Shown: piece after piece, positions 7,683-16,069 of the stretch
How positions within the stretch are numbered: position 1 is the first letter of the stretch
How the letters are laid out: every line of letters starts with the position of its first letter
Made by a program: the position numbers and the translations under genes
NCBI GenBank assembly: GCA_021782995.1
Contig: JAJXUI010000019.1
Span: 1-51,312, forward strand
Origin: Pseudomonadota bacterium
GTDB taxonomy: Bacteria > Pseudomonadota > Gammaproteobacteria > Burkholderiales > Gallionellaceae
Length of the DNA: 51,312 bases
Direction of reading: 5' to 3'
The notes under the pieces: model-generated
Databases searched by the model: none
What the model was told of the DNA's origin: nothing
Seen by the model: only the letters and a program-made list of their open reading frames with translations

Positions 7683-9776
7683 ATGTCCGACAAGGCTAGC
7701 GCACCCGCCCTCTCTCCCAAAATCCCCAAACCCACGCTGGATAAACTTGCCAGGCTGGGCATAAAAACCCAGCTTGATCTGGTGCTGCACCTGCCGCTGC
7801 GCTATGAAGATGAAACCCGATTAACGCCGATCAATGATTTGCAGCCGGGTGTGTCTGCACAAGTCGAAGGCGAGATCACCCATTGCGAGATCGTGTTCCG
7901 TCCGCGCCGCACGCTCATCGCGCAACTGCAGGATGACAGCGGCGAAATCCTGTACCTACGCTTCCTCAATTTCTATCCCAGCCAGCAGAAGCAATTATCA
8001 ATCGGCAAGCGCATCCGCGCGCTGGGCGAACCGCGCATGGGTTTTTACGGCATCGAGATGGTGCACCCCAAGTGCCGCGCAGTGGGTGAAGCCAGTGAAC
8101 TTAAATCGACTCTGACCCCAATTTATCCGACGGTGGCCGGCCTGCCGCAAGCCACATTGAGCAAGCAGATCCAGCTCGCACTGAAAGCCGTGCAGCTCAC
8201 CGACACACTGCCCACTGAATTCCTGCAGCGCCTGCACCTTCCCGATTTCGCCAGCAGTGTGAAAGTGCTGCACAACCCGCCGCCGGATATTCTCGAACAG
8301 GATTTGCTCGAACGCACCCACCCCGCCTGGCAACGCATCAAGTTTGATGAGCTGCTGGCGCAGCAACTTTCCATGCGCGCGCATCATCGCAAGCGCCAGC
8401 AGCGCAAGGCACCCGCACTCGAAAATAAATATAATTTAATCAATAAGTTAATAAATTCACTGCCTTTCAGCCTCACCGCCGCACAGGACAAGGTATTCAG
8501 CGAAATACGCGCCGACCTGCAACGCACGCACCCGATGCAGCGCCTGTTGCAGGGCGATGTCGGCAGCGGCAAAACCGTAGTGGCCGCACTCGCCGCCTTG
8601 CAGGCCATCGAAAGCGGCTACCAGGTGGCGCTGATGGCGCCGACGGAAATTCTCGCCGAGCAACATTACCGCAAGCTGCACGAATGGCTCACGCCCTTGA
8701 ACATCGAACCGGTGTGGCTCTCCGGCAGCCTGAAGAAAAAAGACAAGACCGAAGCCATCGCGCGCATCGCAGAAGGCAGCACCCCGCTCGCCATTGGCAC
8801 CCACGCCCTGTTCCAGTCGCAGGTGGAATTTCACAAGCTGGGTCTGGTCATCGTGGATGAGCAGCACAAGTTTGGCGTGCAGCAGCGGCTGGCATTGCGC
8901 GGCAAGGGCGCAGCAGAATCAAATCCAGATAATAACTCCACCAACTCTGAGATCATCCCACATCAACTGATGATGAGCGCCACCCCCATCCCGCGCACCC
9001 TGGCGATGAGCTATTACGCCGATCTCGATGTGTCGGTGATTGATCAACTGCCGCCCGGCCGCACGCCGATTGTCACCAAGCTGATCAACGATGCGCGACG
9101 CGATGAAGTCATAGAAAGAGTTCGGATAGCCTGCACCGAAGGCAAGCAGGCCTACTGGGTGTGCCCGCTGATTGATGAAAGCGAAGCCCTGCAACTGCAG
9201 ACCGCGCTCGACACCCACGCCACCCTCACCGCCGCCTTTCCCGAGCTGAATATAGGCCTGGTGCATGGCAAGCTGGGCTCTGCCGAAAAAGCCGAAGTGA
9301 TGGCCGCCTTCAAGGCAAACCAGTTGCAGCTGCTGGTCGCCACCACGGTGATTGAAGTCGGCGTGGATGTGCCGAATGCCAGCCTGATGGTGATCGACCA
9401 CGCTGAACGCATGGGGCTGGCACAACTGCACCAGTTGCGCGGCCGCGTAGGGCGCGGCTCGGCGCAAAGCCTGTGCATTCTGCTGTTCCAGAATCCGCTG
9501 TCCGAGCTGGCGCGCGCACGGCTCAAAGTGATCTACGAAAACACCGATGGCTTTGAAATTGCGCGGCAGGACATGCTGATCCGCGGCCCCGGCGAACTGC
9601 TGGGCGCGCGGCAAAGCGGCATGCCGCTATTGAGATTTGCCGATCTGGAACAGGATGCGCGCATGCTGGAATTTGCGCGCGACATGGCAGATGAACTGCT
9701 GAAAGATCATCCCGAATCTGCAAGCGCCCACCTGCGACGCTGGATGGCCAACAAACCGGATTACCTGCAGGCATGA
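7683..9776 (+). CDS. recG: ATP-dependent DNA helicase RecG
   Basis: A 697-residue branch-migration helicase that remodels stalled replication forks. The N-terminal wedge/OB domain spans about 1-200. Helicase motifs follow: Walker A GDVGSGKT at 291-298, MAPTEILAEQ (Ia), VDEQHKFGVQQR (II), MSATPIPRTLA (III) and the C-terminal HGKLGSAEK, TTVIEVGVDVPNA and LHQLRGRVGRG motifs. The TTG at 7665 could add six residues; I chose the ATG at 7683, since neither start has a good Shine-Dalgarno. The stop overlaps the next start by four bases (ATGA), coupling recG to ubiC. A short run from 8426 to 8460 is notably AT-rich but stays in frame. Confidence 0.96.
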   Translation: MSDKASAPALSPKIPKPTLDKLARLGIKTQLDLVLHLPLRYEDETRLTPINDLQPGVSAQVEGEITHCEIVFRPRRTLIAQLQDDSGEILYLRFLNFYPSQQKQLSIGKRIRALGEPRMGFYGIEMVHPKCRAVGEASELKSTLTPIYPTVAGLPQATLSKQIQLALKAVQLTDTLPTEFLQRLHLPDFASSVKVLHNPPPDILEQDLLERTHPAWQRIKFDELLAQQLSMRAHHRKRQQRKAPALENKYNLINKLINSLPFSLTAAQDKVFSEIRADLQRTHPMQRLLQGDVGSGKTVVAALAALQAIESGYQVALMAPTEILAEQHYRKLHEWLTPLNIEPVWLSGSLKKKDKTEAIARIAEGSTPLAIGTHALFQSQVEFHKLGLVIVDEQHKFGVQQRLALRGKGAAESNPDNNSTNSEIIPHQLMMSATPIPRTLAMSYYADLDVSVIDQLPPGRTPIVTKLINDARRDEVIERVRIACTEGKQAYWVCPLIDESEALQLQTALDTHATLTAAFPELNIGLVHGKLGSAEKAEVMAAFKANQLQLLVATTVIEVGVDVPNASLMVIDHAERMGLAQLHQLRGRVGRGSAQSLCILLFQNPLSELARARLKVIYENTDGFEIARQDMLIRGPGELLGARQSGMPLLRFADLEQDARMLEFARDMADELLKDHPESASAHLRRWMANKPDYLQA

Positions 9777-10291
9777 CAGACCGCTACTGGAACCGCCACA
9801 CCCTCGGCTGCCCGCCCCAGCTGCACCCATGGCTGCACGACCACGGCTCACTCACCCGGCGCATTCAGCAGCGCTGCCAGAAATTTTCCGTACAGGTACT
9901 GTCACAGGGATTACAGCGAATTCCATATGACGAAGCCGCGCTGCTTCGCATCGCCCCGCGCGAGCTCGCCCATGTGCGCGAAGTGCTGCTGCTGGCCGAT
10001 GGCAACCCGGTGGTGTTTGCACATAGCGTGGTGGCTGCAAAACACCTGCGTGGTGCATGGGCGGATCTCGGCAAGCTCGGCAATCGCTCGCTTGGATCAA
10101 TGCTGTTCACCCATCCGCTGGTAAAGCGCAATGCACTGCATTTCAAATTGCTGTCTGCTTCAAATCCCTTGCAATGTAATCAATCCACCACTCCAGCCTG
10201 GGCCAGACGCTCAGTCTTTACATTGCAAAATGCACCGCTGCTGGTAACTGAAGTATTCCTGCCAGATATTCTTGAGCTTGGAGGTACCTAA
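9773..10291 (+). CDS. ubiC: Chorismate pyruvate-lyase
   Basis: A 172-residue enzyme converting chorismate to 4-hydroxybenzoate and pyruvate, the first committed step of ubiquinone synthesis. Conserved features include the N-terminal WLHDHGSLTRRI, the REVLLLADGNPVVFAHSV strand pair, LGSMLF and the C-terminal WARRSVF...LLVTEVFLPDI with the catalytic-site Arg and Glu. It overlaps recG by four bases. ubiA, which uses the product, follows about 1 kb downstream; the two genes between them interrupt what is often a direct ubiC-ubiA pair. Confidence 0.93.
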   Translation: MTDRYWNRHTLGCPPQLHPWLHDHGSLTRRIQQRCQKFSVQVLSQGLQRIPYDEAALLRIAPRELAHVREVLLLADGNPVVFAHSVVAAKHLRGAWADLGKLGNRSLGSMLFTHPLVKRNALHFKLLSASNPLQCNQSTTPAWARRSVFTLQNAPLLVTEVFLPDILELGGT

Positions 10292-10292
10292 T

Positions 10293-10562
10293 ATGGGGCT
10301 GGATACGATTGAATTTGTTTTGTGGGCTGAACAGGAATTCGAGATCGACTTCCCCGATCAGGATGCAGCCAGCATTTTTACGGTTGGCGAGTTCACTTCC
10401 TATGTGCATGGCAGGTTGCTGGACATACAAGGTACTGATGCGCTCGGCGAAGAAGCCATTTTCCAGCGTGTAAAGGAATTTCTTGTCACGAACTTCAGGC
10501 TGTCACCTGATAAAATCTCGTCTGACAGCCATTTTATCAATGACATCAGACTTGACCGGTAA
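10293..10562 (+). CDS. Circularly permuted acyl-carrier-protein-like protein without the carrier serine
   Basis: An 89-residue acidic protein. Its first half (MGLDTIEFVLWAEQEFEID...) aligns by eye with the second half of E. coli ACP, starting just after the phosphopantetheine serine. Its second half (from about residue 55, IFQRVKEFLVTNFRLSPDK...) aligns with the first half of ACP and ends NDIRLDR, where ACP reads EDLGADS. The protein is therefore an ACP fold opened exactly at the DSL attachment site, with Gly2 and the terminal Arg in place of the serine. It probably cannot carry 4'-phosphopantetheine. GGAGGT lies seven bases before the ATG at 10293, one base after the ubiC stop, so it is cotranscribed with ubiC. 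I recall similar short uncharacterised ACP-like proteins in other bacteria. Function unknown. Confidence 0.75.
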   Translation: MGLDTIEFVLWAEQEFEIDFPDQDAASIFTVGEFTSYVHGRLLDIQGTDALGEEAIFQRVKEFLVTNFRLSPDKISSDSHFINDIRLDR

Positions 10563-10580
10563 CGAGTGAATCTTGAGCAT

Positions 10581-11222
10581 ATGAATAATATCTTTACTCT
10601 TCAAGTTTTTGTAATTCTAATTGCGCTTATTATCGGCTTTTTATTTGGCAGACATAGACGCACCAAAGTTGAAAATCGTGGCGAAGCTGCTATAAGGAAA
10701 TTGCTCACCAAGTATTTTACTGGAGCCTCATATCACCTCCTGAATAACATTACCCTGCCATTTGAAGATGGCACAACACAGATTGACCACATACTAATTT
10801 CCCAATATGGAATTTTTGTGATCGAAACTAAACATTATAGTGGCTGGATATTTGCAGATGCTACACATCAAACATGGACTCAAGTTATTTACCACTTTAA
10901 ACAGAAGTTCCAAAATCCTTTGCGACAGAATTTCAAACACCTAGCAGCTGTCCGTAAGGAATTAGATTTTATTCCTCCAGAAAACATACATTCCTTAGTA
11001 GTATTCACCGGCAATGCCGAATTCAGAACTAAGCGACCTCTAGGTGTTTTTGATATCAAAGAATTAATGACACACATAGGTCAATTCTCAACTGAGGTGA
11101 TGTCTGAAAATCGGCTGCAGTTCTGTGTTGGCCGCCTTGAATGCCATCGAAAAATAATCTCAGGAAAAACAGATGCAGAACATCTGGCATACCTCAATCG
11201 TATGCACGGTGATGCAAATTAA
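10581..11222 (+). CDS. Membrane-anchored NERD-domain (nuclease-related) protein
   Basis: A 213-residue protein with one N-terminal transmembrane segment (about residues 7-23) followed by a NERD domain. The domain has a PD-(D/E)xK nuclease-like core: ENRGEAAIRKLL, then TQIDHILIS and GIFVIETKHYSGWI, giving the D...E-x-K signature. It is distinctly richer in A+T than the flanking ubiC and ubiA. The ATG at 10581 is my choice; a GTG at 10566 would add five residues. Nuclease activity has not been demonstrated for most NERD proteins, so treat the name as a domain call. Base composition suggests acquisition between two ubiquinone genes. Confidence 0.8.
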   Translation: MNNIFTLQVFVILIALIIGFLFGRHRRTKVENRGEAAIRKLLTKYFTGASYHLLNNITLPFEDGTTQIDHILISQYGIFVIETKHYSGWIFADATHQTWTQVIYHFKQKFQNPLRQNFKHLAAVRKELDFIPPENIHSLVVFTGNAEFRTKRPLGVFDIKELMTHIGQFSTEVMSENRLQFCVGRLECHRKIISGKTDAEHLAYLNRMHGDAN

Positions 11223-11277
11223 CTTCTCTTCTACATAGAATTATATTGACACATTAATTTACCAACTTTTCTTTACT

Positions 11278-12141
11278 ATGAATTTTGATGCTCGTCTCTC
11301 CCTCTACTTCCAGCTGATGCGACTGCACAAGCCCATCGGCATCCTGCTGTTGCTATGGCCGACGCTGTGGGCAGTGTGGATAGCAAGCCAGGGCAAGCCG
11401 GGCTGGCTGATCGTTTGCATTTTTGTACTGGGCACGGTGCTGATGCGCTCGGCCGGTTGCGTGATCAACGACTATGCCGACCGTGATATTGATAAACATG
11501 TGAAACGCACCAAGGACCGCCCGGTAACATCCGGCAAGGTATCCACCAAGGAAGCGGTGCTGCTCGCCGCTGCACTTTCCGTCATTTCATTTCTGCTGAT
11601 CCTGCCGCTGAACACGCTGACCAAGCTGTTATCCATCCCCGCAGTGTTCCTTGCCGGCAGTTATCCCTTCACCAAGCGCTTCCTTGCAATCCCACAGGCT
11701 TATCTGGGCATTGCGTTCGGCTTTGGCATCCCGATGGGATTTGCCGCAGTGCAGAACGCAGTGCCGGCGATTGCGTGGTGGCTGCTGCTGGCCAACATTT
11801 TCTGGTGCATTGCGTATGACACGGAATATGCAATGGTGGACCGAGATGACGATGTGCATCTCGGCATTCATTCTTCCGCGCTGCTGTTCGGCAAATACGA
11901 TGTGCTGGCGGTGATGCTGTGTTACGGCGTTGCACTGGCCTTGCTGGCGTGGATAGGTGCGCAATTGCAGATGGGGCATTTCTATTTCGGCGGATTAGTA
12001 ATCGCCGCCGGCATAGCGCTGTATCACTACACGCTGATCCGCAAACGTGAGCGCGAGAAATGCTTCAAGGCTTTCCTGCATAACAACTGGCTGGGGGCGG
12101 CGGTGTTTGGCGGGATTGCTCTGGACTTTCTGCTGAAATAA
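11278..12141 (+). CDS. ubiA: 4-hydroxybenzoate polyprenyltransferase
   Basis: A 287-residue membrane prenyltransferase that attaches the polyprenyl tail to 4-hydroxybenzoate in ubiquinone synthesis. It has about eight to nine transmembrane segments and both Asp-rich diphosphate-binding motifs: NDYADRDID at 64-72 and [12 protein letters not shown] at 181-192. The first motif is followed by [11 protein letters not shown], as in UbiA. It follows the NERD gene by 55 bp, with no terminator between them. Confidence 0.96.
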   Translation: MNFDARLSLYFQLMRLHKPIGILLLLWPTLWAVWIASQGKPGWLIVCIFVLGTVLMRSAGCVINDYADRDIDKHVKRTKDRPVTSGKVSTKEAVLLAAALSVISFLLILPLNTLTKLLSIPAVFLAGSYPFTKRFLAIPQAYLGIAFGFGIPMGFAAVQNAVPAIAWWLLLANIFWCIAYDTEYAMVDRDDDVHLGIHSSALLFGKYDVLAVMLCYGVALALLAWIGAQLQMGHFYFGGLVIAAGIALYHYTLIRKREREKCFKAFLHNNWLGAAVFGGIALDFLLK

Positions 12142-12225
12142 ATACTGTCGGGTTACAGCGTTGCCTAACTCGACCCACAATACTGCTTAAATTTGCCCCA
12201 ACTTAATATCAATTCAATATATTGA

Positions 12226-13104
12226 TTATATAGAATTTTCTTCCATCACCCCATCCAGCAATTCTTCGGCAAACAGGGTAGCCGGCAGCGGCAGGCGGAA
12301 GCGGATCAGTTTGCGTTTGTGGCGCACGATGTTTTCCTGCGCGCGGATGCGGCAGGCAGCTTCTGCATCGAGGAACGGCGTTTCACCTTTCAACACGCGC
12401 TCCAGCTGCGGCAGCAGATCGGTCGTAGAGGAGATGTAGTGATCAAAGCGGCGCAACAGCGGACGGTCCAGCCGGCGTGCCACACCATAAAGAATCTGCG
12501 GGATGCGCGCGCGGCGCAGCCAGCCATCGCCCACCGCCAGTGCACGGATGGCGGCATGCGATTGCTCAGGCGTGCACTCGAAGTGATGTGCAACATACGC
12601 TTGCAGGAAATCATGTTGCTGCGTCAGCAATATCTGCGGTCGGGTATGCAGATGCGGCAGGATGTGCGCATCCATCGCCCATTCGGAGGCGATGTGCGTG
12701 GTATCCGGGATGTCGATCCACAGGATTTCATGCGACGGCACAAAGTGGTTGTGTGCGATCACATCCACCAGCAGGTGGCTGCCATAGCCGATGGCCACTG
12801 CCAGTTCGCGTTCATCACGCGCATTGCTGTAAAGCTTCTCGGTGGTGCGCCACAGGTGGTTTTCGGCAAACGCATTGGTACCGGCAAAACGCGCAAAGAT
12901 GGCCAGGTCTGGCAGGCAGGCGCCCGCCATCACCAAATCCGGAAATTTGCGCATGACTACACGCAGGCGCGGGTCGGCCAGCGGTACCGCCCAGATCAGC
13001 TGTTGCGCGAAATACAGATGGGTGAACAGCCCCCAGGCATGGGCATGCGCGCTGTGCAGGCACAGCGGAATCAGCAAGAGAATGCGGGTTATCCATTTGT
13101 TCAT
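12226..13104 (-). CDS. Secreted zinc-dependent phospholipase C-like protein
   Basis: A 292-residue protein with a Sec signal peptide ending AHA, followed directly by W-G-L-F-T-H. In the bacterial zinc phospholipase C family (S1/P1 fold) the mature N-terminal Trp is itself a zinc ligand, and this layout fits. Further candidate zinc ligands are FTH, CLPDLAIFAR, YGSHLLVDVIAHNHFVPSH and the HI..DAHILPH region. It would act in the periplasm or outside the cell; the substrate is unknown. The start at 13104 gives a normal signal peptide; an ATG three codons upstream (13113) is equally possible. The end of the gene lies in an AT-rich spacer shared with the convergent ubiA. Confidence 0.7.
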   Translation of the reverse strand: MNKWITRILLLIPLCLHSAHAHAWGLFTHLYFAQQLIWAVPLADPRLRVVMRKFPDLVMAGACLPDLAIFARFAGTNAFAENHLWRTTEKLYSNARDERELAVAIGYGSHLLVDVIAHNHFVPSHEILWIDIPDTTHIASEWAMDAHILPHLHTRPQILLTQQHDFLQAYVAHHFECTPEQSHAAIRALAVGDGWLRRARIPQILYGVARRLDRPLLRRFDHYISSTTDLLPQLERVLKGETPFLDAEAACRIRAQENIVRHKRKLIRFRLPLPATLFAEELLDGVMEENSI

Positions 13105-13171
13105 GCCGCGCATCTTCGCGCCGGATTGCTACAGCGGGATGACGCGCAAATGAATTCTGCATGACAAACAG

Positions 13172-13202
13172 AAAAGCCCGCTATTGGCGGGCTTTTCAGG
13201 TT
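13172..13202 (-). terminator. Terminator of the outer-membrane barrel gene
   Basis: A perfect 10-bp stem AAAAGCCCGC/GCGGGCTTTT (13172-13181 and 13187-13196) with a 5-nt loop and T-rich flanks. It lies 29 bp after the leftward barrel gene and would work on either strand. Confidence 0.85.
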
Positions 13203-13224
13203 TCAGCACGCAGACTGCTTGCGG

Positions 13225-13929
13225 TCAGAAATGATAGTTGTAACCGATATTGCCCGATGTGCTGACATCGTTGCCATTCACATCTTTCAGGCGGGAGCCG
13301 GAGAGGCTCAGCTCATGGTGTCCCCCCAGCAGATAGCCGGCAGAAAGGCCGGTGGAATGATAATTGGTTGCCCCATTCGGATTGGTGTTGCCGTTGGCAT
13401 AGGCATAGCTGTCCAGTGTCAGGCCAAGATGAAATGTCTTCTCGGTGTTCAGCCACCATTTGCCGAAGAACTCGACATTGTTGCCAGTGTCATCTGCGGT
13501 GCTGCACAGCGAGCCCAGGCAACTTTCATAATGCTTGCTCAAAGGGTTGATCAGCCCACCGATATCCAGCGACTCCCCCACCCCCATCACGAAGCCGAGA
13601 TACAAGCCGCCTTGCGATTCCTTGATCGTGGTATTTTTCATGTTGTCGGCCCCGCTCTGAGTGCGCAGGCCGATGATCATGTTTGGGATCAGCTGGTAGG
13701 AAACATTCAGGCCAATCTGGCCATAACCAGGATGACATTCGCCATAGGTGCATTTGTCTGCAGCAAAGTTGGTGCGCCCCAGGGTCACGCCAACCAGCGA
13801 ATATTTGCCATTGGGCTTGATCGTGGATTCACTGCCGGTTGCACCCGACTCTTCGGCATGAATGGCTATGCTGGCCTGTGCCAGCAGCAGGAAAAAACAA
13901 CCGGAAATAATTTTATTCAATATATTCAT
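13225..13929 (-). CDS. Outer-membrane beta-barrel protein, unknown function
   Basis: A 234-residue exported protein. The signal peptide ends near IHAEES (about residue 25). The mature chain alternates polar and hydrophobic residues in short strands separated by Asn/Gly-rich turns, and ends in YNYHF with the C-terminal Phe needed for recognition by the BAM complex. Four cysteines (KCTYGEC and ESCLGSLC) could form two disulfides in outer loops. About eight strands are likely. I do not recognise a specific porin family. It stands alone with its own terminator and an AT-rich upstream region. Confidence 0.7.
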   Translation of the reverse strand: MNILNKIISGCFFLLLAQASIAIHAEESGATGSESTIKPNGKYSLVGVTLGRTNFAADKCTYGECHPGYGQIGLNVSYQLIPNMIIGLRTQSGADNMKNTTIKESQGGLYLGFVMGVGESLDIGGLINPLSKHYESCLGSLCSTADDTGNNVEFFGKWWLNTEKTFHLGLTLDSYAYANGNTNPNGATNYHSTGLSAGYLLGGHHELSLSGSRLKDVNGNDVSTSGNIGYNYHF

Positions 13930-13977
13930 AGTGTTACCTGTTATATAAGAATATCATTAAATTATAAAGGGCGCATA

Positions 13978-14655
13978 TTATAACTGTTGCATCGCCAATT
14001 TCCAGCTTCTTAACGGGATGACCGTTTTCAGGCGATGTATCGCCCTCGCCACCAGCGCAGGATGCAGCTCATGCGCCACCCCATCCCCCACATCCAGCGT
14101 AGCGTCACCGGACAGCTCGGTCAGTCTTGCAAAAGCCGCATAAGCATGCTGCGCTGGAATCACCATATCGGCTTCGCCATGCAACAGATGCAGCGTTGTC
14201 AGTTCCGGTGCCCGCTCCGGCAGGCTGGCAAAGCGGCCAGCAAACGACAGCACCCGCCCCACCCCGCCATCATGCGCAATGCAATATTCCAGCGCCATGA
14301 TCGCGCCCTGCGAAAACCCCACCAGCGCCGTATCCGTCTGCAATACGTCAAAACGCTGCTGCGCACGGCGCACCAGGGTCGACAATGCGGGCATTGCTGC
14401 CGCCACCCGCTCGATTCGCGCCACTTCCGTCACGTGGCGCACCGAAAACCATTGCCTGCCCATGCCCTCATCGAACGGCGCAATGCCATCCGGGATGAAA
14501 ATGCCACTCTCGGGAAACGCCCGGCGCAGCATTTCCGCGAGCGATGTCAGGCCTGCCGCCTGCGACCCTACGCCATGCAACAGGATAAACAGCTGCCTGG
14601 CCCGCCGCTCTGCCGGCCAGTATTCGATACCATCATGCATGCCGTAACTATCCAT
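13978..14655 (-). CDS. ypfH: YpfH-like serine esterase
   Basis: A 225-residue alpha/beta hydrolase of the phospholipase/carboxylesterase type (E. coli YpfH). It has the oxyanion segment LFILLHGVGS, the nucleophile elbow GFSQGAIMALE, and likely triad partners Asp in GEADMVIP and His in VAHELHP. No signal peptide, so cytoplasmic. It lies 40 bp after the SPFH lipoprotein gene on the same strand and may be transcribed with it. The natural ester substrate is unknown. Confidence 0.85.
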   Translation of the reverse strand: MDSYGMHDGIEYWPAERRARQLFILLHGVGSQAAGLTSLAEMLRRAFPESGIFIPDGIAPFDEGMGRQWFSVRHVTEVARIERVAAAMPALSTLVRRAQQRFDVLQTDTALVGFSQGAIMALEYCIAHDGGVGRVLSFAGRFASLPERAPELTTLHLLHGEADMVIPAQHAYAAFARLTELSGDATLDVGDGVAHELHPALVARAIHRLKTVIPLRSWKLAMQQL

Positions 14656-14695
14656 ACCCGTTCATTGCCGCACTGCAAATTACCCAGCCTGATCC

Positions 14696-15484
14696 CTACT
14701 TCCCGATATTGATGATGCCCTTGAAGTCATAGGGCACGACCACGGAATGCACCTTGCCATCGCGCACACCCTCGGCAATATCCTGCAACGCCTTGGCCTC
14801 CATATACCGCACATTGTGCGCATTGCTGCTGAGCAGCGACAGCCGCTCGGCTTCCTTCCTGGCAATTTCCACTTCGACCTGTTTTGCCTTCAGGTTGTTC
14901 TGCGCGGTGATCACGGCATTCGCGGAAGCGATGATGTTCTTTGCCGGCTGGATGTTGCGCACCTGCACCTTGGTGATGGAAAGCGAACCATCCAGCTTTT
15001 CATCAGCCAGGGCCGCCACGATGAATTTTGCCGTATCCGCTTCGATTTCAGAGCGTGCAGCAATCGTCTTCAGCGCTTCATGCCTGGCCGTGGCCTTGTA
15101 GACCGCACTGCGGGCAACGGTGGTGAGGTAGTTGTACATCAGCAGGATGTCGCCCTGATCGTCGCGCGCATGGAAGGCCCGGCTCTTGGTCGTGTAAATC
15201 TCGCCCACCATCGCCGGGTTGATGCTGTAGATGACGGTGATATCCAGGTCATCCAGCGTGGAGTTGTCCGAAGTCTGCGGGTGCATGTCGTCCAGGTTCA
15301 GCGCGATGTCCCGTACCGGGAAGGTCAGCACGCTGCCGATGATGGTCTGGTTGAAAGAGCCCGGTTGCAGCTCGGTGGTATTCACCTGCTTGTCGAAACC
15401 GATACGCAACCCCACCTCGCCGGTTTCAATGCGTTCACACGCCCCCAGCACCAATGACAACAGAATTAACAACAGTATTTTCAT
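14696..15484 (-). CDS. SPFH/prohibitin-domain lipoprotein
   Basis: A 262-residue protein with a lipoprotein signal MKILLLILLSLVLGAC (Cys16), followed by an SPFH/band-7 domain: ETGEVGLRIGFDKQV, then PGSFNQTIIGSVLTFPVRD, then a charged helical region (about 155-235) of the stomatin/prohibitin type, rich in A, E, K and Q. Most bacterial SPFH proteins are anchored by a transmembrane helix, so a lipid anchor would place this one in the periplasm facing an envelope membrane. GGGGAGAAAA precedes the ATG at 15484. The next gene upstream encodes a 58-residue membrane protein, 39 bp away, and the two probably form an operon with ypfH. Likely a membrane-organising or protease-regulating scaffold; inference only. 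Confidence 0.8.
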   Translation of the reverse strand: MKILLLILLSLVLGACERIETGEVGLRIGFDKQVNTTELQPGSFNQTIIGSVLTFPVRDIALNLDDMHPQTSDNSTLDDLDITVIYSINPAMVGEIYTTKSRAFHARDDQGDILLMYNYLTTVARSAVYKATARHEALKTIAARSEIEADTAKFIVAALADEKLDGSLSITKVQVRNIQPAKNIIASANAVITAQNNLKAKQVEVEIARKEAERLSLLSSNAHNVRYMEAKALQDIAEGVRDGKVHSVVVPYDFKGIINIGK

Positions 15485-15523
15485 TTTTCTCCCCGCCCCG
15501 CTAAGCCACTGAGCCATCACTTT

Positions 15524-15700
15524 TCAGAACAGATACACAATCAGCAATACCACTGCCATCGCCACCGTTGCCGTGCCCAGACCAAACATCACGCTGCGCA
15601 TCAGGGTGGCACGCTCACGCAGGGTCAACCTGCCATAGCCATAAAATGCTGCCGTCACCGATCCCCATATCAGCAGGTAATACACAATGCCCCGTACCAT
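15524..15700 (-). CDS. Small two-helix membrane protein (58 aa)
   Basis: A 58-residue ORF starting MVRGIVYYLLIWGSV and ending LLIVYLF, with two hydrophobic segments (about 4-20 and 37-57) separated by a basic loop (RLTLRERATLMR). The ATG at 15700 has a GGGGGAA Shine-Dalgarno sequence close upstream. It directly precedes the SPFH lipoprotein gene, so it is probably its partner or a membrane anchor for it. I know no named family. Confidence 0.65.
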   Translation of the reverse strand: MVRGIVYYLLIWGSVTAAFYGYGRLTLRERATLMRSVMFGLGTATVAMAVVLLIVYLF

Positions 15701-15711
15701 ATTCCCCCTTG

Positions 15712-15921
15712 CTACCCCGCGCGGCTAATCAGATGCCGCATTTCATAGTCTGCAATATAAACCTGTCGCCGCATAACATCGAAAACTTTTTCACCTGCCC
15801 ACATCATTTTTGCAACACACGCTGACCGTTCATCAGAAAATTCGCATATCCCGATACGCCGAAACCAGTTCAAGAATTCATTTTTAAATAACAAATTCAG
15901 AATGATATGTGAATCACACAC
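15712..15921 (-). CDS. Possible small hypothetical protein
   Basis: A 69-codon frame opening with GTG and ending 12 bp before the 58-aa membrane protein gene. The C-terminal part (GEKVFDVMRRQVYIADYEMRHL) looks protein-like, but there is no good Shine-Dalgarno, no family that I recognise, and the DNA is AT-rich. It may be real as the first gene of the SPFH operon or may be chance. The rest of 15701-16069 holds nothing else I can name. Confidence 0.25.
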   Translation of the reverse strand: MCDSHIILNLLFKNEFLNWFRRIGICEFSDERSACVAKMMWAGEKVFDVMRRQVYIADYEMRHLISRAG

Positions 15922-16069
15922 GCCAGCCGCATAGTAGAATTCTACTAATAATTTGGGCGCTCATTACCTTGACTGGCCTGCTTGCTGGCGTGTAATTTTC
16001 CCCCACAACAAAAATTACAAAAATCTGTTTCTAGAATTATCGTATCGCAGCTGCAACAAAGGGGAATAC

